DNA from: Cinnamomum chago | Taxonomy: Eukaryota; Streptophyta; Magnoliopsida; Laurales; Lauraceae | Reading direction: 5' to 3' | DNA length: 64,000 nucleotides | Assembly: GCA_038049695.1 (NCBI GenBank) | Contig: CP142452.1 | Span: forward strand, 36,258,501-36,322,500 | Shown: positions 42,847 to 51,671 of the stretch, piece after piece | How the letters are laid out: each line of letters starts with the position of its first letter | How positions within the stretch are numbered: the first letter of the stretch is position 1 | Notes under the pieces: model-generated | The model's database searches: none | Told to the model about the DNA's origin: nothing | The model's input: only the letters and a program-made list of their open reading frames with translations | Made by a program: the position numbers and the translations under genes

Positions 42847-43992
42847 GCATCTCCTTCAAGAAGTGAAAATCAAAATAAGCAAAAATAGACTTTAGATTTG
42901 GATTTCATTTCATTCATTAAAAAAGTTATTTACTTTGATTCAAATTGAACAGAGAAGTTCCAAATTTCCAACCAAATAGAGCTTGTTTGGTGGTATAGAA
43001 TCCATTTCATATGATTTGGCCCAAACCATTTTTTTAAATAATAAAACAACCATCTTTCCTATTTCAAAATTTGACAAAACTTTCAGGAAAAACATATCTA
43101 AACCAGTTTTGCAATCTTCTCATTTTTCTTGAATATTTACGGGACATAATACCCAGCGGGCAATCTGGTCATGCTGCAATTCAAATTTTTATTTTTCTGG
43201 AAGCATTCTCAATTCCGCATGCCATGTCCACAAAATCAGAGAAAAACCAACTTTCCATGCTATCCCTTCAAGCATCCATCAAATACAACATTTTCAGAGC
43301 AACCCAACAGATTTTCATGGATTTTTTCCCTTCAAACTATTTCAACATAACCAAACACCAAATCAACACTTTTCTACAAGATTAATCAAGTTGATTCTTG
43401 CAAAATCAAAAGAGCCAAGGAAATAAATTTTTTGGGCTTCCTTATGTGAAGCAAGTATCTTCCACAAAAACACAAAAATAATATAAAATAAAACAAAACA
43501 AAAACTTGGCAACAAGGATTGAGGAAATTTCCAGGCTCCAGCTTCCCTCAGAGCTTTTCAGGTATCCATCTAAACTGACACCCATGAGGGAGATGGATGG
43601 ATCACTGGGCCTTGACCATCTATAGACATGTGTATGTGTGCAAAAGAGCTCCGACATAGAAGTTTGTGTTGCCTTTTCTTTTTTTCCAGTTTTTATTTGT
43701 GCAGCACCAAATCCCCATAAAAGTAGCAGCATATTTTCGACTTTTTCTCCGCTTTTTTCCAACTGTAGTTTCATGACAACCCCCTTTTTTTTCCCATGAA
43801 AGAGCAAACGCGCGAAGTTTTTCGATCAATCTTTTTTTTTATTATTGGAGTACCACTACCAAATACCTGTTTGCCCATCTTGAGGATGACATAGGGGTCG
43901 CTGCTGCGGACGTCCCGGACGGCAAGGTTCACCCCACGAACCACGCGGACACGAAGAAGACCAAGGAGATGATCCAGCGAAGAAGACGCCAT
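25821..43992 (-). CDS. CAR: C2-domain ABA-related (CAR) protein, three exons
   Basis: The exons join in phase 0 (43867-43992, 39009-39104, 25821-26111) to 170 codons plus TAA, normal CAR length, with no internal stop. CAR proteins are small C2-domain proteins that bind phospholipid membranes in a calcium-dependent way and recruit PYR/PYL abscisic acid receptors to them. Calcium-loop aspartates are visible: D27 and D32 in AVRDVRSSDPYVILKMG, and D78, D80, D85 and D86 in VFDHDTFTLDDSMGDAEF. The C-terminal half has CLSKESCIIWYDGKVVQ and LRNVECGEVELQLQWINLPG, typical of the family and absent from generic C2 domains. Introns are 4,762 bp and 12,897 bp, both GT-AG and full of transposons. It appears intact, so a functional host gene is likely. 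Which paralogue it is cannot be told. Confidence 0.93.
26541..26936. mobile_element. Palindrome-ended MITE candidate
   Basis: The left end has AGCTCTCCTAAGCTCAAGCT and the right end the inverse, AGCTCGAGCTTAGGAGAGCC. The interior is rich in GTGGGGCCCACC words. The right end touches a (TA)n tract at 26939-26954. Confidence 0.5.
26955..27317. mobile_element. (TA)n-flanked non-coding element, copy A
   Basis: It begins GGAAAATTCTAAAAAACGCC after one TA tract and ends ...GGCACTGTGTAGCGCTCC before the next. The left CGCCCCTTTT and an inverted GGGGCATTTT near the right end look like internal inverted repeats. Copy B at 28103-28471 has the same order throughout. Confidence 0.7.
27330..27483. mobile_element. 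Hairpin MITE, copy 1
   Basis: Almost a complete inverted repeat: GAGATGCTCCTATGAGAGCA at one end and its inverse at the other, with GGGCCCTCACAT toward the middle and a short loop. It is flanked by TA tracts (27318-27326 and 27484-27497). Confidence 0.8.
27498..28084. other. DNA between two (TA)n tracts, probably one or two further MITEs
   Basis: It starts GTTCTCACTGTGCTTCCGTG and ends GCACTGGATCATTACTC. GTGCACCAGGTGCAC at about 27765 is a local palindrome. It has many GGGCCCACC and AATGGAC words, and no coding sequence. Confidence 0.4.
28103..28471. mobile_element. (TA)n-flanked non-coding element, copy B
   Basis: It matches copy A (26955-27317) along its length: AATTCTCCAAAACGCCCCTT at the left, TGAGTCAATCTAGTCTTTTC in the body, GGCACTGTCTAGCGCTACC at the right. 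It lies between TA tracts 28085-28102 and 28472-28490. Confidence 0.72.
28491..29040. other. Further TA-flanked repeat-like DNA
   Basis: It carries the same words as its neighbours (GAATGGACCATC, GGTGGGCCCC), but no clear ends or second copy. No gene. Confidence 0.35.
29041..31430. other. Intronic DNA without recognisable genes
   Basis: A 19-bp tandem pair (AGTACACGCGGCGAGATGT) lies at about 29865-29902. At about 30090 a frame with WGRPAKIWYEAVQKD recalls the end of plant LINE ORFs but is too short to call. Nothing else is seen. Confidence 0.45.
31434..31475 (-). pseudogene. Isolated gag zinc knuckle of a Ty3/gypsy-type element
   Basis: The minus strand encodes CFKCGELRHVEADC, a perfect CX2CX4HX4C knuckle, in a short open stretch (NCFKCGELRHVEADCCERIV). 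The glycine usual before the histidine is arginine. No other domain of the element could be followed on either side, so this is a fossil. Confidence 0.5.
32391..32768. repeat. Tandem duplication of a 189-bp unit
   Basis: Copies 32391-32579 and 32580-32768 start ATGGAGCCTACTTG and end GGGTAGTGGGTG. I find one difference between them (GTGAATAAG versus GTGAGTAAG), so the duplication is recent. It lies inside a larger TA-flanked region (32294-32856). Confidence 0.93.
32869..33018. mobile_element. Hairpin MITE, copy 2
   Basis: CTCTTGTGAGAGACACTCTC at the left is matched by the inverse at the right, and GGCGGGGGCCCTCACAT by ATGTGAGGGCCCCCACC. The loop is about 22 bp. It has a TA tract on the left (32857-32869) and (CA)n/(TA)n on the right. 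Confidence 0.85.
33021..33066. repeat. (CA)n followed by (TA)n microsatellite
   Basis: About 18 CA units, then about five TA units, between two MITEs. Confidence 0.95.
33067..33115. mobile_element. Hairpin MITE, copy 3, left half
   Basis: GGAGAGATGCTCCTATGAGA and TCTCTCACCTTATATGAGAT match the start of the hairpin family. The rest continues at 38511-38613, beyond the 5.4-kb hAT element. Confidence 0.7.
33558..33742. repeat. Direct repeat, copy 1
   Basis: From AATATGAAAATCAA through TGGGTGTGAATCACATGGAT to CAATTTATACCTT. It recurs at 34730-34919 with few changes, on the other side of the MULE-like MITE. Confidence 0.85.
33866..34723. mobile_element. MULE-like MITE, 858 bp, with 9-bp target duplication
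   Basis: It is flanked by TAAATAATA on both sides (33857-33865 and 34724-34732), a perfect 9-bp duplication, the Mutator hallmark. The inverted ends share ACAGATTAGGTAACCACCAT, with GGTCACC in the other copy, and run on for about 170 bp (CTACTAGGGTCCCTA, TTAAGGGTC). The interior has no coding sequence. Confidence 0.88.
34730..34919. repeat. Direct repeat, copy 2
   Basis: Second copy of the unit at 33558-33742. It begins within the right target duplication of the MULE-like MITE. Confidence 0.85.
35009..37060 (+). pseudogene. hAT transposase fossil (BED finger, DUF659-like region)
   Basis: From ATG 35009 the frame reads MAPKKKEKEIDLGWEHGEMV and HKVKCKWCHRTMSGGI, the start of a BED zinc finger, then frameshifts near 35138. 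Downstream, HYNRIAPNVATSPYYRAMVD leads into the DUF659-type block, which resumes after an insertion as EYGCTLMCDGWTSNSRQH and VTGTVFIKSVDTFGHRM. After 36363 stops and shifts are frequent. A 423-bp solo LTR (35700-36122) splits the coding sequence. The C-terminal hAT dimerisation region was not found. It is not functional. Confidence 0.85.
35700..36122 (-). repeat. Solo LTR, 423 bp, inside the hAT transposase
   Basis: It is flanked by GACAT on both sides (35695-35699 and 36123-36127). In minus orientation it starts CGATGTAGTGACATCC, where TG would be normal and one base has changed, and ends CTACGCCATCA. A TATA-like CTATATTTAGAG lies mid-way. It joins the transposase halves at KYLD and EYDDY, so the duplication and the coding break agree. 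Confidence 0.87.
37399..37727 (+). pseudogene. DUF674-family gene fragment
   Basis: From ATG 37399: MESKEANEIKLSLKL, then TGA TAG caused by one missing T, then in the shifted frame IDRKSQKVLFAEAQKDFVDF, SLLALPVGSVIRLL and MVGCIGNLYETIGNLSSTYI. These are the opening motifs of DUF674, a plant-specific family of unknown function. The reading ends at 37727, far short of full length. It lies inside the hAT element and is followed by MULE-end-like sequence (37880-38130), so it was probably carried there by a transposon. Confidence 0.8.
37880..38130. mobile_element. MULE terminal-repeat-like sequence
   Basis: Read on the minus strand, CTGGACTTTGGCCGTTTTGC, TGAACTTTGGTATTTGTGAC and TTATTTGCCCCTGGGGAG resemble the terminal repeats of common plant MULEs. 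No matching inverted copy was found to the left of the DUF674 fragment, so the element is one-ended or I missed it. Confidence 0.4.
38511..38613. mobile_element. Hairpin MITE, copy 3, right half
   Basis: CTCACATCTAAATCTAATGC, AACAACTTAAATGTGAGGGC and ATCTCTCATAGGATCATCTC complete the hairpin begun at 33067. Confidence 0.7.
38634..38821. mobile_element. Second palindromic MITE type between TA tracts
   Basis: GAATATTCATGTGCATCCAT at the left and GATGGATGCACATGAATGTC at the right pair up, as do CCTCACCATAGGGTGAGAGACACTTA and TAAGTGTCCCTCACCCTGTG. It is bounded by TATA tracts at about 38618-38633 and 38822-38854. Confidence 0.7.
38822..38854. repeat. (TA)n microsatellite
   Basis: About 16 TA units, 155 bp downstream of CAR exon 2 in the direction of transcription. 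Confidence 0.95.
39009..39104 (-). CDS. CAR: CAR exon 2
   Basis: 32 residues, KLKTRIIRKNLNPEWHEDLT then FSIDDPTLPIKL. The acceptor is TTTTTTTGTGCAG and the donor GTATGT. The exon stands alone between 4.8 kb and 12.9 kb of intron, and only its clean splice sites and exact family match reveal it. Confidence 0.92.
40150..41560 (-). pseudogene. LINE (L1-type) RT C-terminal remains
   Basis: Broken frames in order on the minus strand: FKVSNDQLMELSSSMGCKRG (about 41460), then LKHLSFGGRITLLKATL (about 41290), typical of the part after RT in plant LINEs. Then come KRIVINGFICCLRNEKKSLN with HLLLSCLMDKPV (about 40450), the zf-RVT-like region, and IWFLWKERNNKCFDN (about 40260). Many stops. It is probably a 5'-truncated insertion in intron 1, in the same direction as CAR. 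Confidence 0.7.
42815..42844. repeat. (TA)n microsatellite in intron 1
   Basis: About 15 AT units, with no MITE recognised next to it. Confidence 0.95.
43867..43992 (-). CDS. CAR: CAR exon 1
   Basis: It encodes 42 residues from MASSSLDHLLGLLRVRVVRG to VILKMGKQ and ends at CAG before GTATTT. This ATG is chosen because homologues begin close to the first C2 strand, and because the more upstream ATG (44049) lies above the TATA box. Confidence 0.92.
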
Positions 43993-44029
43993 CGACCATC
44001 CCCCACCTAAAAACCTGCCTCTACTTCCT

Positions 44030-44038
44030 CTTTTTATA
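44030..44038 (-). promoter_or_regulatory. Putative TATA box of CAR
   Basis: TATAAAAAG on the minus strand, 37 bp before the chosen ATG. A start about 30 bp downstream would leave a 5' UTR of only around ten bases, so either the leader is very short or this is not the box in use. Confidence 0.45.
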
Positions 44039-44049
44039 CCCTTTTTCAC

Positions 44050-45264
44050 ATTCTATTCTTAACTCGTCGTCTTGCCATTGTCAGTGCCACCAAATCCGGC
44101 TTACTTGGCCAGTGTTTTTCCTTTTACGTATGAACGGGGGGATTTTTTCAAAATAACTTATAATTTATTGGAGAACGTTGAACGTTGTGAGCAGGGATGT
44201 GAATGATACACAATTCTCTTATTACTTAAAGGTTCTCACGGGTTAAAAATTGGATTTGGTTTTTTATTTAGGCCCGATAAGTAAATGAGTCAAGGTCCGG
44301 TGCCACCTCGGTTCGAACTCATGGACCCGAGACCCGATATATTACATTAATTTTCAAAAATCTCTTCAAAAATTCCTGTTTTTTTCAATATCATTCTCTA
44401 CCTAAACTCGGACTCGGATCCAAACACATCCCATATATGGTTCTGGTTCCGGTTACGGAGCCAAGAAACTAGTTCCAAAACAGTTCTGGATCCGATTCCA
44501 CCTTCTCCTTAACGGTTATGGTTCCGGGTCCACTATAGACCTGGATTGAAATTGACCCGTTTACAACTCTAGTTGTTTGACTCCAGGAAGGCTCCATCTG
44601 TAATCCTGGTTTGTGGGTCCCACTTGGGCACACCTTACATCTGTGGCTTCCCTCTCAGACTCATTTTTATTGCATGATTTGGCTCGTCCAGCCATCACTC
44701 ACCGTTGGATTGAATCTAAAAAAAAAAAATTCATGCTTAAAATGTTGTTAAGTTTAGGGCTATTAAATTAGGGATTAGGATAAGCTGATGACACATATTT
44801 TCATTTTTTATTTTTTAACTTTGCCCATAAAGAGACCTTCTCATCTATTGTTATCCTATAAATAAAAATGCATCTAAGTAGGCACCAAGAGCCAGATTGC
44901 ATCATGGTTTGAGAACCCTACAAATTGACTCTTGACTCTTCCTAATCATCTCATTTTAATATGTAGTTTGCATTCTAGACTATTTGATAAGTAGATCTAA
45001 TTTTAAGTAATTAAAATTTATTTATAAGTATTTATGCATGAAATCTAGAGTTAGCAATTTAAAAATAATGATAAGAATGTAATTTGAAACTTATATTTGA
45101 TCTGATCTTTTACATTTGATATTTGGGCTAATAAATCATTTAATATGTAATATTTCTCTTTGGTTTTCCTCATTGAAGTACTTTTCTTGCATGTATAAAT
45201 TCATTAATTTGAATTTTAAATGCATGTGAATAAACGTATATTTATTTTTTATAAGTAATAGATT
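44050..45264. other. CAR upstream flank
   Basis: AT-rich upstream DNA. I see no gene or bounded repeat. A GTGGGTCCCACTTGGGCACAC stretch near 44610 uses the same words as the intronic repeats. Confidence 0.45.
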
Positions 45265-45480
45265 ATTGGCATTGGATATGGATATGAGTGCCCCCACCCC
45301 TATCTCTCATTTAATGTGAGAGATATCTCTCATAAAAGCATCTCCCATTTTAGGAGCATCTCCCGTTTCCTATGAGAGATATCTCTCACCTTAAATGAGC
45401 CAACAACTTAAATAATGTTAGGCCCCCACCCTAATTTCTTATTTAAGATGAGAGATATTTCTCATAAGAGCATCTTTCTA
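45265..45480. mobile_element. Hairpin MITE, copy 4, rearranged
   Basis: Arms with GAGAGATATCTCTCATAAAA and CCTATGAGAGATATCTCTCA occur more than once, and GGCATTGGATATGGATATGA and GCCAACAACTTAAATAATG are loop sequences of the family. It looks like two partial copies joined. Confidence 0.6.
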
Positions 45481-46320
45481 TTTTTAAATATTAAAAAAAA
45501 AATACAATTCTCCTGTAACTCCACATTTACTCTATCAAATAAAATTTTTTTTTCTTACAACGAGTGTAGTACAGGTCACAAGTTTGCTAGTGTTGGTTTG
45601 CATATGAGAACAGCATGGAGTATGCTCAGAAGATAATATATTCCAGCGGTGCATTGAATGTGACTTAAATGAAATGATGAGTTTTTGAAGAATAGGTCCT
45701 CTCTTGTGAGTTGTGACCCTGTCTGACTTCTCCTCTGTTACTCTGTATCACCCCATATGGTATTAGGAAAATAACTTAACAAAAGTCCTCTTCCCACCAC
45801 ATGAATTTATAAAAATTATTAAAAGATCTCGAAGCTAACTTTCTAGTAGGTCGTTTATTGACTTTTTCTAATATCATTATAAATAGTTCACAAGGGATTG
45901 GTGTGGACGTCTAGAGAACAATTAAACAAACGCGTTGGTACTACAAATTTGGATTTGATGGATTTGTGCCCCTTTTATCCTGATCTAAATAAACCCTAAT
46001 TACTTACAATCTAACCATTCATTCTACAGTAAATAGGCCCCATCAGCACCTCCAGACCCATCATGGTCCATCTTCACATGAGATCTACCAATACCATATT
46101 CACCCTCGTTTTAATGAAAATTGAAATACTTTTAAAATAAAATTTTTATTTTATTTTTTTTAATTTAAAGCCCAGGTTAATCCATCATTTTGTAGTAAAG
46201 AAGCCTGCTAGCTCTTATACATGGGACCAACTCTAGCGCATGTCTCAATCAAATAATTGAAAGAGCAAAGGCCAATGGGTATTTAGTTGACTTGTGACTC
46301 TATCTATTTTCAACCCTTGT

Positions 46321-46358
<38 letters not shown>

Positions 46359-46573
46359 GTCAAATGATGTTAGAATGACATAAGAATGTTGGTGTCGTTG
46401 TGCATTAAAGCACATGTGTTTTACTCTTTTTTTATTTATTTATTTAAGAGAGTTCTCATTTCGGTTGCGAAGAACTCTTTAGTGTCATTTATTAGTGTTT
46501 TCACATATGGTGTTAGTCTCAGTAGAAGGCTAAGGTAATTGTGACCACTGACCATACGCGTGTGCGCGTAGGG
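45481..46573. other. Intergenic DNA with a 34-base poly-T run
   Basis: An uninterrupted T run occupies 46323-46356. No gene is seen. Confidence 0.6.
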
Positions 46574-49500
46574 TAGGGATGTCAAAAGGGCGGGGCCGGC
46601 ACAATCCATATCATCCCTAGGAAATTTCTATGGCACGGCACAACGGGCAGTGCCTGGAGCGGGCTAGGCCGTGCCATGCTCGGCGTGCCTCTTTTAATTT
46701 CTTTTTTATTAATTTTCACCTTTTCTATATTAAAATTAAAAATTAAAAAAAGTATGGAGAATGATAAAGATATTTAAGTGGTTTGGTCAAACTCGACCTA
46801 CTCCACTAAGAAGAGAACCATATGTTTCTTAACTTCTTAAAGGTTTGTAAATAAGATTGCCTTCAAAACCTTATAATCTTTTTAGAGAATAAAATAAAAA
46901 AAAATAAAAAATTGTATCTTTACAAATTACAATGAAGGAAAAGTAAAAAATCATATGTGTAGTCCACTAATGTATTCGGCTAGATCATAATCTTCCATTG
47001 CTGTCAATTCTTGCTACCTCTTATCTGCCAAATACCAGTCTCGTAGGCAGATACAACACTCCACCATTTCTTCAATTAGATTTATTCTTCTGTCATCCAC
47101 CACATATCTACATGCACTCTAAAAGCTTGCTCTGATGGTGCAGAAGACGTTGGAATAGTATTGATCACGAGCCATGGTGAAGAACACTTGATAAATGTTT
47201 TCTTGTTGCTTCCACCAAGCTAAAATGTCAAAACTAGATGCAACATGCACCCGTATTACATCGACGTCAAGATACGAGGATAACTCCGTCACTGTATTAC
47301 TTGAGCTTGAGCTCGATGCCATGCTTGTGGACATGGAAGAATGCCACACATCCCACACAGCTTCACCTATTTGCTAGACTTGTGAAGGGGTCATGATAAC
47401 CCCAGTTGTACTCATTTGCTCACAATAAAATTGCATGAATTTTTTTTTGTAATTTTCCCCTTATATTTGAAAAAATGTTTAAATCTTAATAATTCATATT
47501 TTTATTTATTTCACTAATAAAAACTCTACACCACTTAATTTTAACCTATGATCAAATACAGCGATTAAAGAAAATGTCATTTGAGCCTCTTTCCAATATT
47601 AATTAAAATTTTCTTCCATGTTTCTAATAGTGTTATCAAGTAAAAAAATGATCTCTAAATCTATTGAATTGTAAACTAATTTGAAAATGTTTTATTAAAG
47701 CTTCATTAGATGTGGGATAATATACCCCGTAGAAAAATAATTTTAAAGCATAAAACACTTCTAATAAATCTTTTATATGGGTACACAACTCCCAATGTTC
47801 ATCACTCATCAACAAATGTTGTGCTTGAAAAGCACAAAATTCATCCAAAACTATTTTCCGATCAATTGCCTTATTTAACAAATTATACATAGAGTTCCAT
47901 CTATGTTCTACATCTTTGGGTATTTTTATAGCTAATACGTCATGCCTCTGACATATTTGGGCATACAGTTGTCTTCTTTGTGCGGAGCAGAAAATAAATT
48001 TAGCAATGTCTTTAATCTTTTGTGTAACTTACAATATGCCTTAAACCAACATTTGCAATGAAATTTAAGATGTGACAGATATATCTATTTTGGAAGATAG
48101 AGCTATCTATCAAATATGCAAGTGGCATATGTAATCTCGTTAGTTCAATAGCCACTGTATTATTAGTGGCATTATCTAAAGTTACATATATAACTTTTTC
48201 CTTAATATTGTATTCATCTAGTTTTTCCAAATCAAATGAACTTATTCTAGTGCCATTGTGTGGCCATTCAAAACAGTTAAAACTAATTATTCGTTTATTA
48301 ATAATACATTTTGCATCTATGTTATATACAGTAATACAAAGATAACTATCATCATCTTTAGAAGTCCATATATCTGTATTTACGGCTATTCTAGCTACCA
48401 GGAATTTCTGCAAGGTAACTTTTAATATTTACCTTCTCTTTCTACCAGAGTCTAATAGCATCATTTCTATTTCTTGAAATACTGTGAAATTATAGTTGAA
48501 GGTATTTTTGGACCCATTCTTCAAAAAACTCATTTTTAGCAAAAGAACATGGTAATTCAGATAACACAATTATTTTAACAAGATTTTGTCTAGCATTTTG
48601 TGCATTAAAAGAAAAAAGACCCAAACTACTTCTACTTCTACCACAAATGGTAGAAATTTGGGTTTGTGAACTAGATCCTCCTACTCCTGCATTCGTCAGT
48701 TTATGTAAGGCTAAACATTTTTGCCATGTCTTAACAAATGGTTGGTACCCGCTTTTGATTCGGCGATATAATTATTATCACAAAATTTACATTCTGCCTT
48801 TTGAACATTCTTCCCTTCTTCAACAAATTGAAACCTAGTATATATATTCCAAACTATTGAAGTTCAATTCCTCTTGGATGCTCTACGACAACTACTAGTG
48901 GCGGGGGGTGGCAAATCACATACTTCATCTTCTAATTCCATAAAGTCTTCTTCTCCACCTAAATTAATGAAAGAAGATTATGTGGGAACTCTTCTGGAAG
49001 ATCGTGTAACCATATTTCTAAAAACAAATTTTAAAAATAATAATAGTAATAGCCTTTTTTGTGATGATTAATATAAGAAAGGGGAGAAAATGAGGGTTAA
49101 TATAATATATTACAAACTTATAAATATGGAAATTTAAATTTAAATGATATAAATATCTCCAAATTTTTTAAGGCCCCTTTAATCTTGTCTCTTGATGACT
49201 GGATCTTTGGCCCTCCAAAAACTTCTTAGAGAGAATGAAAGAATTGAATGCTTTGAGAGAGAGAGAGCTAGAGAGTGAAAGAGTTAAATGCTTAGGTGAG
49301 AAACGAGAATGGGGAGGGTTAGACTATTTATAGACTTTGTGAAATTCAAAAAGACACAAAATACCTCTTATATGACCGTTTTATGGCTGTTGGGGGGGGG
49401 GGTGTTTAAATGGACAAAATGTATGAAACTAGCCGTTGGGCGAGCCGTGCTTGGCGGCTCGACCGTTGTGGACAGGTCAGCCCATCTCGTGTCGTGCCAA

Positions 49501-49609
49501 AATGGGCCGATTGTGCCACAGTCCTCGGCCCAGCACGGGCCAAGCTTGGTGGGCCGTTGACTAACAGGTTGAGTTGTGCTATCGCAGCCGGGCCCATTTG
49601 ACATCCTTA
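46574..49609 (-). mobile_element. Complete but dead hAT element, 3,036 bp
   Basis: The ends are TAGGGATGTCAAAAGGGC and, inverted, TAAGGATGTCAAATGGGC. Flanks GCGTAGGG (46566-46573) and GCGTAGCG (49610-49617) match at 7 of 8 bases. Subterminal GGCACGGCAC/GCCGTGCC words are clustered at both ends. The interior codes for a broken Ac-like transposase on the minus strand. Confidence 0.88.
47119..48860 (-). pseudogene. Ac/RICESLEEPER-like hAT transposase, broken
   Basis: In order on the minus strand: a BED finger (FQFVEEGKNVQKAECKFCDN followed by AGTNHLLRHGK, about 48830-48730); a core block ARIAVNTDIWTSKDDDSYLC with EKVIYVTLDNATNNTVAIEL (48413-48012); a middle block KIVLDEFCAFQAQHLLMSDE (about 47880); and the C-terminal dimerisation region LDVDVIRVHVASSFDILAWW then TMARDQYYSN (47358-47119). 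Stops and shifts separate the blocks. All expected domains are present, so the parent was a full-length transposase. Confidence 0.88.
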
Positions 49610-49909
49610 GCGTAGCGTGGAGGGTGGGCCCCACCTGGATACGCGTTCGTTATTTTTAGGTCTTAGTTGGTTTGGGTTTGGGCTGCCCTGGATTTTACCC
49701 GGATCTGCTAAACCCAGTAGCTCTTGTGCTCATTTAAGTGGAATAACTATTGCACACGCGTACTCTTAATGCGCGTATCCGATGGGAATTATAAGGGTTG
49801 TCTCATTCCTTTCTCCAAGCTCTCTCATCTCCTTCTAGTTCTGAGTTTTCTCAAGCTTTTCAAATTCTTTTTTGAGAATTTCTTCTGAGTTCTTTTCAAG
49901 AATAGTTTA

Positions 49910-51671
49910 TGATGAGTATTAAATATTGCATATTTTACCCCTCATTAGTCCAATTTTTATCAGCATCTCATATACATATCATTTGCTTTATACGGAGATT
50001 TTATCCTTCTATCACATTAACGGATTACCGAATTATCATGCATAAATCCGATTATTTATAGCGCATTTTTATGTAATTTCTCTTGTGTAGGTGGAACCCG
50101 CGACTATCCCAACCTTCCGGCTAGTGTCCCAAGGCATCAAGAAGAGTTTCAATAAAGAAGTTCATTGAAGAAATCTTGGTAAAGTGTTAAAGAATCTCAA
50201 AATAAGAGGAGAAGACTTTAATGATAAAAGAAGTCATTTTCTAATACAAAGGAGTGATTGGTGTATTGGTTAGAGCTTGAATGAGTATGAAACAGGTTAT
50301 GGGTTTAAACCCCAACGAAAGTTTGTTGCAAAAGCAAAAAGCATGCTTTTGGAAGGAAACTTTGCTGCAACTAATCAAATAGAAGCTATCCGTGAAAGTA
50401 AAAGAGCCAATGAAAAGGCTCCAAATCAAATTGAAACAATCCATGTGAAAGCAAATAGCCAATCAAAAGCCTTCAAGTTACAACCAATCAAATGAAAGCA
50501 ATCCTTATGAAATGAAATGAGCCAATCAAATGTCTTCAATGTTTCTATAAATTGGAATGTATTTGTAGAGTGAAAAAGAATCTTTTGGCAAGTTAGTCTT
50601 TTAGCAATTTTATTTACCTTCTATATACTTTTAGATTGTAATTAGGAGCTTAAGTGTAACAAATCTAGAGAGATAGTATGTAATTGAAGATCATTAATGA
50701 AGATTTGGACCTCTTTCTTGATGTTTAGTGGCTAAAGCTCTTGGACTAGACTCTCCTTTTGAAGCTAAGTAATGTGATTAGTTTAATTCCATGCATGTTT
50801 TAGTTTAAATTCTCTACTTGTGCCTTGATTGATTAGTAGATTTTAGATCTAATTAAGCTAATCTCTCTCATTTCTCATGCTCTATGTCTATACTTGATGC
50901 TTGGATAATCTTAATTGATGCTTTGTAGTTGGGTTAAGTTCTCTCACATAGCATGCTCTAGAGCCCTTATCTTTGATCTTTTGTAGTTTGATTTTGATGA
51001 TTTATTGTTAGGGTAGCTAGATGATGATCTAGGAACTTGGCCTTTGATTTTCTTTACTTTGATTTTCAATGTTATATCATCCAATCCAATTAGGCAAGAG
51101 ATTGCTAATTGGATTTGTAGATTTGGGAGTTGAATTAGAATATGCATTGGTTGGATTAATTACATACTTAGTGGATTTTGGATTGCCTAATTTCTTATTT
51201 TGATTGTAGTTAATTTTAATCTTTATTTGATTTGTTATTTTCATTTCTAAATTATTAGATCTACACTTCACATCACTTGTTTTAAAATCCTACACATTTC
51301 ACACCACATCTTCACCTTAAATCTTCCATTTCTACCACCATTCATCCACTAGTTTAGTATAGTTTGGTAGATTAGCTTAGATCTTGTTAATTTTATATTT
51401 TAGGTTTTTAATTAGAGTGATCTAATAGTTATTTTAATTTCATTCTACATTTGATTTAGTTTAAATCCATTTTTCACACATAGTTTATTAGTTTTAATTG
51501 TTCACTTCAATTGTTTATATTAGCTATATCTAAGTTCAATTCTACTTTAATTGGATTCAATGCTTGTTCCATCCTCTCTCCGTGGGATCGATAATCCGAA
51601 CTCTTTAGTTCTTTACTACTTGACGACACTGTAATCTTGCAGTTAAGCGTGAAACATTTAAGTGTCGATCA
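49910..51671 (+). repeat. Athila-like solo LTR, 1,762 bp
   Basis: It starts TGATGAGTATTAAATATTGC and ends AAGTGTCGATCA, with flanks GTTTA (49905-49909) and GTTCA (51672-51676), 4 of 5 matching. The end sequence (GTGGGATCGATAATCCGAAC, CTACTTGACGACACTGTAAT) is the type seen just before primer sites in Athila-like elements, giving plus orientation. No primer site or coding sequence follows, so it is a solo LTR. Confidence 0.78.

Larger units (their letters stand above)
39105..43866 (-). other. CAR intron 1, 4.8 kb
   Basis: The donor GTATTT (43866) and the acceptor GTGCAG (39105) are clean. It holds the LINE remains at 40150-41560 and a (TA)n tract at 42815-42844. Nothing else is recognised at 39200-40150 or 41560-43860. 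Confidence 0.88.

Noticed and set aside
47195..47377. Plus-strand 60-codon frame
   Set aside because: It is antisense to the dimerisation region of the hAT transposase fossil.
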